Origin: Renibacterium sp043789415 | GTDB taxonomy: Bacteria; Actinomycetota; Actinomycetes; Actinomycetales; Micrococcaceae | Direction: 5' to 3' | Length of the DNA: 64,000 nucleotides | NCBI RefSeq assembly: GCF_043789415.1 | Contig: NZ_JBDLLW010000002.1 | Span: 248,001-312,000, forward strand | Shown here: positions 34,628 through 43,223 of the stretch, in pieces | Numbering within the stretch: position 1 is the first letter of the stretch | Layout: every line of letters begins with the position of its first letter | Notes under the pieces: generated by a model | Seen by the model: only the letters and a program-made list of their open reading frames with translations | Told to the model about the DNA's origin: nothing | Database searches by the model: none | Translations under genes and position numbers: made by a program

Positions 34628-36138
34628 TGTTCACCCAGCCTTTCTCGCTCGTTCGAATGGCTCTTCGCTGCGCCTAATGCTATCCGATCGCCTAAAAGGC
34701 GAAGCCCGGCATCGCGTGAAGACTTGAAGAGGACGATGTCTCCTGATCGCAATTCCTTCTCCAGAATCTCATACGCGGCATCGATATCTGCGGCGAACAC
34801 CGATTCGTCTCCCCACGAGCCTTCGTTGATGGCACCGATATGCATGGCTCTGGCTTCCATCCCGACCACGACGAGCCGTGAGATGTTCAGCCGGACCACC
34901 ACTTGACCGAGTGCGTTGTGTTCCCTGATGGAATCCTCACCGAGTTCGTACATCCCGCCGAGAACCGCCCAGGTACGTCGTTCCGGCGCACCGACGCCAC
35001 GCCCGAGCTCAGCCAGGGTGCGGAGCGCGGCCCGCATCGATTCCGGATTGGCATTGTAAGCGTCGTTGATCACCGTGACGCCGTCGGGACGCTCGGTGAC
35101 CTCCATCCGCCATCGGCTCTTCGGACCTTGGCCATCCAGTCCCTGAGCGATTTGCTGAGCGGGCAGTCCAGCCGCCCAGGCAGCCGCCGCGGCGGCCAGT
35201 AAATTATTCAGATGATGAATGCCGATCAGCCCGCTGTGCACTGAGAAGCGCTGCGCGGGGGCGCCGCCCCGAGCGGGGAACTCGAGATCGAAGATCGGGC
35301 GAGCGGCTGAATCGGTAGTCACATTCCAGGCCAGGACGGCGTCAGCGGCTTCCGGCACCGCTGCATTGCCGGTACCTGCTTCACCGAACCACAGCACAGG
35401 CGCTGTGCTTCGCGAAGACATCGCTGCCACTCGAGTGTCTGAGAGATTGAGCACTGCGGTTCCGGCAGCGCTCAGCGCCTCGACCAGCTCTCCTTTGGCG
35501 ATCGCGATATTCTCCACCCCGCCGAATTCACCGGCATGGGCGGTGCCGACACCGAGCACTACACCGATATCCGGTTCGACCATGGAGGCCAGGTAGTTGA
35601 TGTGCCCGATGCCGGTGGCGCCCATTTCGATCACCAGGAAGCGGGTGTCCAGATCGGCCCGGAACACCGTGAGCGGAACGCCGATCTCGCCGTTATAGGA
35701 ACCTTCCGGAGCCACGGTTGCCCCGGCAGTTTCGAGCACTCCAGCCAATAGGTCCTTAGTGGTGGTCTTGCCCGCCGAGCCGGTGATGCCGATGACTGTC
35801 AATTCACCCTGCGAACGAATGCGTCGTACCGCCTCTGCCGCAAGCTGACCCATCGCCAGCACGGCATCCGGCACGATCACCGCGGGATAAGGCGTGCCGT
35901 CATCATCGAGGACTTCACGTTCGGCAAGCACTAAAACCGCACCAGCCCTGATGGCTGCGGCGATGAAGCTGTGCCCATCGGCGTGCTCTCCGGGCTTTGC
36001 CACATAGAGCGAACCCGGTGCGCAATCACGTGAATCGGTGCGAATTGCCGCTAGATCGACGGACAGCTGGTGAGGCGCACTGCGGCTCAGGTGTCCTTGG
36101 GTCAACGAAGCTATTTCGGCAGCAGAAAGTTCTATCAT
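34624..36138 (-). CDS. murF: UDP-MurNAc-tripeptide-D-alanyl-D-alanine ligase
   Basis: Adds D-Ala-D-Ala to the UDP-MurNAc-tripeptide. Protein of 504 aa. Motifs: ITGSAGKTTTKDLLAGVL, ATGIGHINYLASMVEPDIGVV, and NDAYNANPESMRAAL; the C-terminal domain contains LGGMYELGEDS. Starts 6 nt after murE and overlaps mraY by 4 nt. Confidence 0.96.
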   Translation of the reverse strand: MIELSAAEIASLTQGHLSRSAPHQLSVDLAAIRTDSRDCAPGSLYVAKPGEHADGHSFIAAAIRAGAVLVLAEREVLDDDGTPYPAVIVPDAVLAMGQLAAEAVRRIRSQGELTVIGITGSAGKTTTKDLLAGVLETAGATVAPEGSYNGEIGVPLTVFRADLDTRFLVIEMGATGIGHINYLASMVEPDIGVVLGVGTAHAGEFGGVENIAIAKGELVEALSAAGTAVLNLSDTRVAAMSSRSTAPVLWFGEAGTGNAAVPEAADAVLAWNVTTDSAARPIFDLEFPARGGAPAQRFSVHSGLIGIHHLNNLLAAAAAAWAAGLPAQQIAQGLDGQGPKSRWRMEVTERPDGVTVINDAYNANPESMRAALRTLAELGRGVGAPERRTWAVLGGMYELGEDSIREHNALGQVVVRLNISRLVVVGMEARAMHIGAINEGSWGDESVFAADIDAAYEILEKELRSGDIVLFKSSRDAGLRLLGDRIALGAAKSHSNERERLGEQ

Positions 36139-36144
36139 CTCGAT

Positions 36145-37794
36145 TTAGGACTCTATCTCGGGAACCGGTTCAACGGTGAATCCGTATTTCACCAGAGCCA
36201 CCCGAAGCTCTTCTCTGTCGTCCAGAGCCAGGTTCACTCCTTGTACTTCCTGCCAGACTTCGTGGCCGCGACCCGCGACCAGGATGGTGTCGGCAGGCCC
36301 GGCCAATTCAACGGCACGATCAATCGCGGCAGCTCGGGGCGCAATGTTTTCCACCTGCGTGTCATCCCAGGCGCTGTGCTGCGCGCCGTCGAAAACCTGC
36401 TGGCGGATCTGAGCCGGGTCCTCATCGTGCGGATCGTCATCAGTGATGATCACCACGTCGGCGTGCCTGGATGCCAGCGCACCCATGATCGGACGTTTGC
36501 CCTGATCTCGTTGTCCGGTCGCGCCGAAGACCACGATCAGTCGCCCCCTCAGTTCACCGCGCGCTGGGTGAACCGCTTCCATGGCTCGCCTCAGCGCATC
36601 AGGATTATGTGCGAAATCCACCACAGCGACCGGTTCCCGCGAGATCAGCTGCATTCGCCCGGGCACCTCGATGTCGAGGGGATCGAATTCATCGAGAACG
36701 CGTTGCAGCGTCTCAAGGTCTACACCAGAGGCATGCACCATCAGCACCGCTAGGGCCGCATTGGAGACATTGAAACCGCCCGGCAGAGAGGTGTGGAACC
36801 TCAGGTCTCCCTGGTCGCTGCTCAGCTCGACATCCCAGCCCAGTTCACGGGGCAGCGCGCTGCGCACCCTCCACTGAGCGACGTCGGAAGAATCAGAAGC
36901 CTCGGAAGAGGAGTCATCGGTGGTAGTACGCAAGGTGATGATCGGCACACTCGCGGCCTTCGCCATTTTCAGCCCCCACTCGTCATCGACGATGACCACC
37001 GCGGATTTGGCATGCTCCGGGCTGAACAATGAGGCTTTGGCAGCAAAATACTCTTCCATATCGCCGTGCAGATCCAGGTGATCTTGAGTCAGATTGGTGA
37101 ATCCCGCGACGTCAAAGATCACCCCATCCACTCGGCCCAGGGTCAGAGCGTGCGAGGAGACTTCCATCACTGCGGCGTCCAGGGCATGCTCACGCATGGT
37201 GGAGAACACCGCGTGTAAATCGGTGGTATCCGGTGTTGTCAGGGTCGAGGGGACCCGCTGCTCCCCCACCAGGGTCTCGATGGTTCCGATCAATCCGCTG
37301 CCGCGGCCTAGAGCACCCAGAATGGAACGGATCAGATAACTCGTAGTGGTCTTGCCGTTGGTTCCGGTGATGCCGAAGAGCTTCATCTCGGATGCTCCGT
37401 CAGTCAGCTCCGAGCGGTAGATTCGTTCAGCGATGGTGGCCACTGCCGAGCGCGGTTCTGCGACCACTAGGACCGGAACGTCGAGGGCTGCTCCGGCCAA
37501 TAGCTCGGCGCCCGCTGGGTCGGTCAGAACCGCCGCCGCACCGGCAGCGATGGCAGCCCCGGCATAGTGGGCGCCATGACTCGTCAGACCGGTCAGGGCC
37601 AGATATAGATCCCCCGGTCGAATCGCTCGGGAATCCAGGCTCACCCCGCTCAATCTCGTGCCCGCTGCGACTGCGGCTGCCCCGCTCAGCTCCAGGTTCA
37701 CTATCCCGGCTAATTCGCTGAGCAGCAGGCCAGCAGGGTGCAGTGGCCGCAGGCCGATCGAGCTACCGGCAGCCGGAGTTTGGCTTTCATTCAC
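36145..37794 (-). CDS. murE: UDP-MurNAc-L-Ala-D-Glu ligase MurE, probably L-lysine type
   Basis: Adds the third amino acid of the stem peptide. Protein of 549 aa. ATP motif GITGTNGKTTTSYLI, NLTQDHLDLHGDMEEYF with the carbamylated-Lys region, and DFAHNPDAL. The diamino-acid pocket reads ITDDDPHDEDP. The Arg of the meso-DAP signature DNPR is absent, and DDPH is what I associate with L-Lys enzymes of Micrococcaceae. So L-lysine is the predicted substrate (inference). The GTG start has GGAGAG upstream. Confidence 0.94.
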   Translation of the reverse strand: MNESQTPAAGSSIGLRPLHPAGLLLSELAGIVNLELSGAAAVAAGTRLSGVSLDSRAIRPGDLYLALTGLTSHGAHYAGAAIAAGAAAVLTDPAGAELLAGAALDVPVLVVAEPRSAVATIAERIYRSELTDGASEMKLFGITGTNGKTTTSYLIRSILGALGRGSGLIGTIETLVGEQRVPSTLTTPDTTDLHAVFSTMREHALDAAVMEVSSHALTLGRVDGVIFDVAGFTNLTQDHLDLHGDMEEYFAAKASLFSPEHAKSAVVIVDDEWGLKMAKAASVPIITLRTTTDDSSSEASDSSDVAQWRVRSALPRELGWDVELSSDQGDLRFHTSLPGGFNVSNAALAVLMVHASGVDLETLQRVLDEFDPLDIEVPGRMQLISREPVAVVDFAHNPDALRRAMEAVHPARGELRGRLIVVFGATGQRDQGKRPIMGALASRHADVVIITDDDPHDEDPAQIRQQVFDGAQHSAWDDTQVENIAPRAAAIDRAVELAGPADTILVAGRGHEVWQEVQGVNLALDDREELRVALVKYGFTVEPVPEIES

Positions 37795-37815
37795 GTTTGA
37801 TTCTCTCCGTGCCGT

Positions 37816-39606
37816 CTAGAACGTGGTCTGCGGTTTGAAGGGCGGAGTGGTCGACGGTGGAACCTGATAGGTCTGCAGAACCTGTCCCATCACCGAGTTG
37901 AAGACCGGCCCCTGGGTGACACCGTAGATGTTACCTTGCGGGTGCTGCACGGTCACCAACACCACATATTCCGGATTCTCCATCGGTGCCATCCCCACGA
38001 AGGAGGCGGTGTATCCGCTGAATCCACCGGCTGAAGGAGATTCAGCGGTGCCGGTCTTACCCCCCACTCGATACCCGGGCACGCTGATGTCATTGTAATG
38101 CGCCGCCGTCACCACGCCCTCGAGCATGCCTTTGACCTGCTGGGCTGTTGAGGGGGAAATAACTTCAGTGCCGGGAGCTTGCGGGGTCTTGGTCTCCACA
38201 CCATTGGCATCGGTGTAGGAATCAATCAGCCTGGGCTGCAATCGCACACCGTCATTCGCGATCGCCTGATATGCCATCGCGGTTTGCAACGGGGTCTGAG
38301 CAACGCCCTGACCGAAGAGAACAGTGTACTGCTGGCGGCCGTCCCATTTGTCCGGAGTGGCCAGGATGCCCGCGCTCTCGCCGGGAAGCGGAATGCCGGT
38401 TTTGCTTCCGACCCCAAATTTTTGCAGGTAATCGTAGCGCTGCTGAGGGCTCAGCTTGGAGCCGATCATCACGGTTCCGGTGTTCAAAGACTCAGCGAGC
38501 ACCCCGGAGAGCGTCATATTGATGGTGCCGTGGTCCTCAGCGTCTGAGAAGGTCTGACCATCGATGGTGTAGGTGGGAGGGATGGTCAGATGGGTTTGCG
38601 GAGTGGCTTTGCCTTCTTGAATGACAGCTGCGGCGGTGACCGACTTCTCAGTGGAGCCAGGTTCAATCGCATTGGTGACGATCCTGGAGCCACGGTCAGC
38701 GGCCGGGGTTGCGCCGGGATTATTGGGATCTACCGTCGCGTTCTCAGCCATCGCGATGATATTGCCTGTTTTCACTTGCACGATAACGATATTGCCCCAT
38801 TCGGCGCGCTGCTGCTTCACCTGGTTGGCGATCGCCTGTTGGGCGTAATACTGAAGATCCGCATTAATCGTGAGCTTAATGGTTTTCCCGTTGACCGCGG
38901 GAGTCACGGTGGTGGGAGCCCCTGGGATGACGATGCCGTCTCTGCCCATCTGGAACGTCCGGCTGCCGTCCTTGCCGCTCAATTGATCGTTCATGGTCTG
39001 CTCGAGCCCGGATCCGCCGCCATCGGGGCCCATGAAACCGACGATGTTTCCGGCCACCTGACCGAGCGGATAGACCCGCTTGGAGATCGGTTGGGAGGCG
39101 ATGCCCGGCACCCGGAGCGCGGCGATCTTATCCTCCAACTCCGGAGTGACCGACTTGGCAACCACGTTATAGCGAGCCGTGCCGGTGACCAGTTTACGTA
39201 CCTGCTCGACGTCCATCCCGAGTGCCGATGCCAATTCTGAGATGCCGGTATCCCTGGTGACTTCGGCTACTTTGCCGTCTGCGCCGACCCGTTTATAGGT
39301 CAGGCCCTTGGTGTTATTGACCTGGTCCACCACGATGTCGTAACGGACGATTGACTGAGCTAGCACCTTGCCATTGGCATCGACGATCTCGCCTCTGCTG
39401 GAGGCCAGCTTCTGGGTCTGGGTGAGCTGGTTGACGGCGGCCTCCGCGTAACCGCCCAAGTCGAGCCCCTGGACCAGCACGAGCTTGCCGGAGACGATGA
39501 GCAGCAGAGCCAGCAGTAAGCCCACACCCACCCGCAGTCGTCTGCGGGCTTTCAGAGAGATCTTGCTTTGTTTGGTCGATGGCGTTTTCACTGGCTGTGC
39601 TTTCAA
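37816..39606 (-). CDS. ftsI: Class B penicillin-binding protein, septal transpeptidase FtsI
   Basis: Septal cross-linking enzyme of 596 aa: a short basic cytosolic tail, one membrane helix (about 25-45), a pedestal domain, then the transpeptidase domain. Active-site motifs: S-x-x-K in EPGSTEKSVTA (near residue 318), S-x-N in LAESLNTGT, and KTG in VGGKTGTAESP. No PASTA domains are seen. The start is TTG 39606 with GAGG 9 nt upstream; a GTG five codons in is an alternative. Confidence 0.95.
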   Translation of the reverse strand: MKAQPVKTPSTKQSKISLKARRRLRVGVGLLLALLLIVSGKLVLVQGLDLGGYAEAAVNQLTQTQKLASSRGEIVDANGKVLAQSIVRYDIVVDQVNNTKGLTYKRVGADGKVAEVTRDTGISELASALGMDVEQVRKLVTGTARYNVVAKSVTPELEDKIAALRVPGIASQPISKRVYPLGQVAGNIVGFMGPDGGGSGLEQTMNDQLSGKDGSRTFQMGRDGIVIPGAPTTVTPAVNGKTIKLTINADLQYYAQQAIANQVKQQRAEWGNIVIVQVKTGNIIAMAENATVDPNNPGATPAADRGSRIVTNAIEPGSTEKSVTAAAVIQEGKATPQTHLTIPPTYTIDGQTFSDAEDHGTINMTLSGVLAESLNTGTVMIGSKLSPQQRYDYLQKFGVGSKTGIPLPGESAGILATPDKWDGRQQYTVLFGQGVAQTPLQTAMAYQAIANDGVRLQPRLIDSYTDANGVETKTPQAPGTEVISPSTAQQVKGMLEGVVTAAHYNDISVPGYRVGGKTGTAESPSAGGFSGYTASFVGMAPMENPEYVVLVTVQHPQGNIYGVTQGPVFNSVMGQVLQTYQVPPSTTPPFKPQTTF

Positions 39607-39660
39607 AATATGGCCTCGTTACGTTCCGGCTGTCGACGATACTAGCTCGTGGAAGCCTGC

Positions 39661-40443
39661 TCAGTTTCCGCTCGGGGACTTTTGGTCCGGTGACGGGATG
39701 CTGCCACCGTGCAGATCGGCTTGCGGTCCCGGAGTGGCCGACGGACTAGCCGGAGTGTCCGAGTGCTGCCCAGCGAAGGGAATGCCCCCGATCAGCTGGC
39801 CGGGGGCGAGCGGGCCGCTCGGCAGGCTCGTCGCGACCGGGATGTTATTGCTCACCGGCTGGCTGTTCCCTGTTTCTGGGGCGGCGATCAACGGCAAAGG
39901 GTTGGCGAGCTTCGTCGCTGGCTTGGGCGATCCGGAGATCGTCTGATTGTCGAGGTTGATCTGTCCCGTGGAGTTTGCAGCGACCATACCTAATTGTTGC
40001 GCCTTCTGCGCAAGATTCTGCGGAGCCTGAGCATCTTGCAGTTGCTGTGTCAGAACCTGGTTCTGCTTGACCAGGGTGTCCTTTTTGCTGTTCAGCTGCA
40101 CCAGTTCGTACTGGCCCGAGGAGACTGAGATATTCAACACCAAGACGGTCGCCATGGCGGCGACCAATGCGAGGAAGCAGAAAACCACAAAGGGCGCACG
40201 ACGCCGGCCGGGTAGTGCCGCGACGAGTGAGAGCGGAGTGCGCGCAGGCGTTGATTCGGTGCTGGCTTTTGGGCTGCTCAGCGGATTGAGTACACGAGCG
40301 GCAGAGCCATGGGTGGCACTGCTGAGTTCCGCCGTGGCGCGAGCGGAGGGAGCAGCCGTCCTTTTCATATAAGGAGCTCTGGGCGTCCGTCGGGAGGAAG
40401 AGGCCTCAGCGCGTGGCGCTGCTGTGGCCTGAGACTGAGTCAC
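39661..40443 (-). CDS. ftsL: FtsL-like bitopic division protein
   Basis: Protein of 260 aa in the ftsL position between rsmH and ftsI. An 80-residue Ala/Ser/Arg-rich cytosolic N-terminus, one membrane helix (about 83-106), a coiled coil with the leucine-zipper pattern typical of FtsL/FtsB (QYELVQLNSKKDTLVKQNQVLTQQLQD), then an unusually long Pro/Ser-rich tail of about 100 residues. FtsL is normally near 120 aa in E. coli, so both ends are extended. GAGGAG precedes the GTG start. It overlaps rsmH by 4 nt. Confidence 0.85.
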   Translation of the reverse strand: MTQSQATAAPRAEASSSRRTPRAPYMKRTAAPSARATAELSSATHGSAARVLNPLSSPKASTESTPARTPLSLVAALPGRRRAPFVVFCFLALVAAMATVLVLNISVSSGQYELVQLNSKKDTLVKQNQVLTQQLQDAQAPQNLAQKAQQLGMVAANSTGQINLDNQTISGSPKPATKLANPLPLIAAPETGNSQPVSNNIPVATSLPSGPLAPGQLIGGIPFAGQHSDTPASPSATPGPQADLHGGSIPSPDQKSPSGN

Positions 40444-41441
40444 GATGTTCTCCTCTTTTTGATTCGTTCCACTGCTCGCAAGCGGGCTGATGCGGCCCGG
40501 GGGTTCTCTTGGATCTCAGCTTCGGTGGGCACTTCGGTGCCCTTGGTGAGGATCTTCAGCTCGGCTTTGTGCTCCTCGAGTTCCACCGGAAAGCCGACCG
40601 GGGCACTCGAGTTGGCGCCAGTGCTGAAGACCTTTTTGACGATCTTGTCCTCCAAAGAGTGATAGGACATCACCACGGCTCGACCGCCGATGGCGAGGGA
40701 GTCGACGGCGGCCGGCACCGCGCGTTGCAGTACCTCAAGTTCTTCGTTAACTTCGATCCGCAGAGCCTGGAACGTCCGCTTGGCAGGATGCCCACCGGTG
40801 CGCGCGGCAGCGGCGGGAACAGCGCGTCGAATCACCTCAACCAACTCGCCCGTGCGCAGAAGCGGGGCCTGCTGCCTTGCCGCAACGATCTGCCGGGCAA
40901 TGCGAGTTGAAAATTTCTCCTCTCCCCAACGGCGGATAATCGATGCGAGCTCGGCTTCCGAATAGTTATTGACGACCTCCGCAGCGCTCTGCCCGCGACT
41001 GGTGTCCATCCGCATATCGAGCGGAGCATCATATGAATAGGCGAATCCGCGCTCTGCCTCATCAAGTTGCAGGGAAGAAACTCCCAGATCCATCAGCACT
41101 CCGTGCACGCTGCCCTGAGGCTCAAGGCCGAGGTCTTCGAGCACCTCATCGATTTCGTCATAGACGGCGTGCACTAAGTCAATGCGATCGGCATAGGCTT
41201 CAAGCCGTTCGCCGGCCAGAGTTAAAGCCTGAGTATCTCGGTCGATGCCGATCAGGTGCAAGTTCGGGAAGCGCTGCAGGATGGCTTCGCTGTGACCGCC
41301 CATTCCCAGCGTGGCATCGATCGCTACCGCCCGCTCACCACGAGCATTTGCGGCTTCGAAGGCGGGAGCTAAAAGGTTGACGCAGCGATCCCGCAGCACC
41401 GGAGTATGCCGGGAAGCCGCTGCGGATGGTGGTATTGCCAC
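40440..41441 (-). CDS. rsmH: 16S rRNA (cytosine1402-N4)-methyltransferase
   Basis: SAM-dependent N4 methylation of C1402 in 16S rRNA. Protein of 333 aa from GTG 41441, chosen because GGGGGAG lies 4 nt upstream; the open frame to 41573 would add 44 unconserved residues. Motifs: RHTPVLRDRCVNLLAPAF, AIDATLGMGGHSEAIL (SAM site), GIDRDTQAL, VLMDLGVSSLQLDEAERGFAYSYDAPLDMRMD, and YHSLEDKIVKKVF. Second gene of the dcw operon. Confidence 0.95.
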   Translation of the reverse strand: MAIPPSAAASRHTPVLRDRCVNLLAPAFEAANARGERAVAIDATLGMGGHSEAILQRFPNLHLIGIDRDTQALTLAGERLEAYADRIDLVHAVYDEIDEVLEDLGLEPQGSVHGVLMDLGVSSLQLDEAERGFAYSYDAPLDMRMDTSRGQSAAEVVNNYSEAELASIIRRWGEEKFSTRIARQIVAARQQAPLLRTGELVEVIRRAVPAAAARTGGHPAKRTFQALRIEVNEELEVLQRAVPAAVDSLAIGGRAVVMSYHSLEDKIVKKVFSTGANSSAPVGFPVELEEHKAELKILTKGTEVPTEAEIQENPRAASARLRAVERIKKRRTS

Positions 41442-41583
41442 TGCACTCCCCCTCGATTCGCTGCCTGCTTTGCCTTCAATGTGTTCCTTGAACCAGATCC
41501 CCATCCGCGCCGTACATTCCGCCTGGCTCCGGGGAAGGTGAGTCAGGTGGTGTAGGGCGGCTGGAGATCTCATTCAAGAAGCT

Positions 41584-42015
41584 CTAGAGAAGTCCTGGAA
41601 TTGCGTTGTCATCAGTTTCAGAGAAGGAGTTCTCCTTCTCTTCCAAGTAGTCCGCCCACGCTGTGGCGTCCCAGATCTCGGCCCGAGAACCGGCTCCGAT
41701 AACAGCCAGTTCCCGATCCAAACCCGCATAAGCCCGAAGCGCCGCCGGAATGGTGACGCGGCCTTGCTTATCCGGCATTTCATCAGAGGCTCCAGAGAGG
41801 AAAACTCGAATGTAGTCACGGGCTTGCCGACTGGAGATCGGTGCTTCTCGCATCTGCTCGTGAATGCGTTCGAATTCGCGCTGACTGAAAACGTAGATGC
41901 AACGCTCCTGCCCTCTGGTGAGGACCAGACCGTTGCCCAGTTCATCCCTGAACTTGGCGGGAAGAATCAGACGACCTTTCTCATCGAGGCGCGGCGAATG
42001 AGTTCCAAGGAACAC
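41584..42015 (-). CDS. mraZ: Transcriptional regulator MraZ
   Basis: AbrB/SpoVT-fold DNA-binding protein at the head of the dcw cluster. Protein of 143 aa with two swapped-hairpin repeats: the first around FLGTHSPRLDEKGRLILPAKFRDEL, the second around DEMPDKQGRVTIPAALRAYAGL. The GTG start follows GAGGTGGTGAG. Its own promoter carries three GTGG(G/A)G boxes at 10-bp spacing, the expected MraZ target, so autoregulation of the operon is likely. Confidence 0.95.
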   Translation of the reverse strand: MFLGTHSPRLDEKGRLILPAKFRDELGNGLVLTRGQERCIYVFSQREFERIHEQMREAPISSRQARDYIRVFLSGASDEMPDKQGRVTIPAALRAYAGLDRELAVIGAGSRAEIWDATAWADYLEEKENSFSETDDNAIPGLL

Positions 42016-42049
42016 CTCACCACCTCCTCCACCACTACCCTCTTACTCG

Positions 42050-42081
42050 CTCCACTTTACCCCACAATCCCCCACCGTCAA
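42050..42081 (-). promoter_or_regulatory. mraZ promoter with three MraZ boxes
   Basis: Minus-strand -35 TTGACG (42081-42076), 16-nt spacer and -10 TAAAGT (42059-42054). GTGGGG (42075-42070), GTGGGG (42065-42060) and GTGGAG (42055-42050) begin exactly 10 bp apart. They fill the spacer and overlap the -10. MraZ binds direct repeats of this type in several bacteria, so bound MraZ should occlude the promoter. Confidence 0.75.
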
Positions 42082-42336
42082 TCTGCTCGGCGCTTTTATT
42101 CCCGTGTGTCGGAGGAATTTTTCCGCGGTTTTCCGCGTGATTTCAGGGGTGAATCGGCGGGGATGGAAGTGGAGGGAAAATCCGACTCAAACCGCCCAGC
42201 CGCTCGCTTTTTAAGACGACGGCCACCTATTCGCGGTCAAAAAGCGCTAGATATTCCCGCCAGAAGCCCCGTCGCGAGCTGCTAGAGCCGCCCAACCCGA
42301 GCGGTGGAGGAATGTGGAGGACCCCTCCCTCACGAT
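42082..42336. other. Intergenic region upstream of mraZ, no gene seen
   Basis: Part of the 630-bp gap between mraZ and DUF3040. It holds a 10-bp tandem repeat TTTTTCCGCG/GTTTTCCGCG (42118-42137) and a plus-strand pair GTGGAGGA (42304-42311) and GTGGAGGA (42314-42321), 10 bp apart. No ORF with coding character and no known RNA is visible. It may contain distal regulation of the dcw operon. Confidence 0.4.
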
Positions 42337-42427
42337 CCAGTTGTCCCACTGAGTGTTACTGGAGTGGCCAGAGTTACGGCTTTATCGACTCATTCATAAC
42401 TTCTGCACCACTGAGTGGGACAGCTGG
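42337..42427 (+). repeat. 91-bp palindromic intergenic element, copy 2
   Basis: Best-preserved ends of the three copies: CCAGTTGTCCCACTGAGTG at the left and CACTGAGTGGGACAGCTGG at the right are inverted repeats with 17 of 19 positions matching. Short arm left (GTGTTACTGG), long arm right (ATAACTTCTGCACCACT). It lies in the mraZ-DUF3040 gap. Confidence 0.85.
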
Positions 42428-42455
42428 TTGTAAGAGAAGCTGGGATTGGGCATAG

Positions 42456-42483
42456 AAAAACCCCTGGGCTAGGGGCCAGGGGT
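42456..42483 (-). terminator. Rho-independent terminator, minus strand
   Basis: Read on the minus strand, ACCCCTGG/CCAGGGGT (42483-42476 with 42467-42460) forms an 8-bp stem followed by TTTTT. It would end leftward transcription from DUF3040, whose stop is about 160 nt upstream; the stretch between (42484-42645) holds nothing I recognise. Confidence 0.7.
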
Positions 42484-42645
42484 CAGAACGGGTGAGGTGA
42501 ACGACGTATAGAACAAGAAGGGACAGGACAGCACGAATAGCTATGACGATAACGGGTCAAAGGGCTCTGGTTGAGCGGTCTGGAAGATCAGCCAGCTCTG
42601 CCTCGACAGGATCCGGACCGACTGGGAATCAAGGACACTCCTGAG

Positions 42646-43014
42646 TCATTCGCCTCTGCGGCGCTCGTCCCAACGATCCTCCAGATTACTCATGAAGCTG
42701 CTCTTGGCACCGGCAACTTTGGCGCCATCCGCGGAGGCAGGAGTTTTAGTGACGCGGCTTCGCATTGTGGCGATGAAGACGCCGGCCCCCATCACAATGA
42801 ATCCCAGGACGCCGAGCCAGATCTGCTGGATACCGATACCGAGCAGCATCACGGAGAGGCCCGCTACCCCGATCACTACGCCCAGCAGAATATGCCGAGC
42901 CGAAAGTCTGCGCGCTCCATCAGTGCCCAGGGCACTGGCAAATTTGGGGTCAGTGTCATGCAACTGCTGCTCTAGCTGATCGAGCAGCCTCTGTTCGTGT
43001 TCCGACAGTGGCAT
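42646..43014 (-). CDS. DUF3040 membrane protein
   Basis: Protein of 122 aa from ATG 43014, chosen by the perfect AAGGAGG upstream; the longer frame to 43086 is rejected. Family signature MPLSEHEQRLLDQLEQQLHDTDPKFASAL, then two close membrane helices (about 45-62 and 67-84) and a charged tail (NLEDRWDERRRGE). DUF3040 proteins are typical of actinobacteria and often sit near dinB/mraZ; function unknown. Confidence 0.88.
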   Translation of the reverse strand: MPLSEHEQRLLDQLEQQLHDTDPKFASALGTDGARRLSARHILLGVVIGVAGLSVMLLGIGIQQIWLGVLGFIVMGAGVFIATMRSRVTKTPASADGAKVAGAKSSFMSNLEDRWDERRRGE

Positions 43015-43223
43015 CACGACCTCCTTCAGGTCCCGCCATCGACATGCCATATGTCTTGGCCTCGCTTTATGAACGAATACCCGCATGCTTCTGGTTCCAG
43101 CGTTGGCGAAAATTATTAAATCATCGCTCTAATTCCTTAAGAATAGGCTTCCCGAGCCAGAACTAAAAGCCGCAGCGAGAAAGCCCTGAGCGGCTCAGCA
43201 ATTATTGCACCCGAGATCGCCGC

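Noticed and set aside
42016..42645. Possible RNase P RNA or other housekeeping RNA in the 630-bp gap
   Set aside because: The conserved P4-type sequence (GAGGAAAGTCC) and its partner were not found on either strand.
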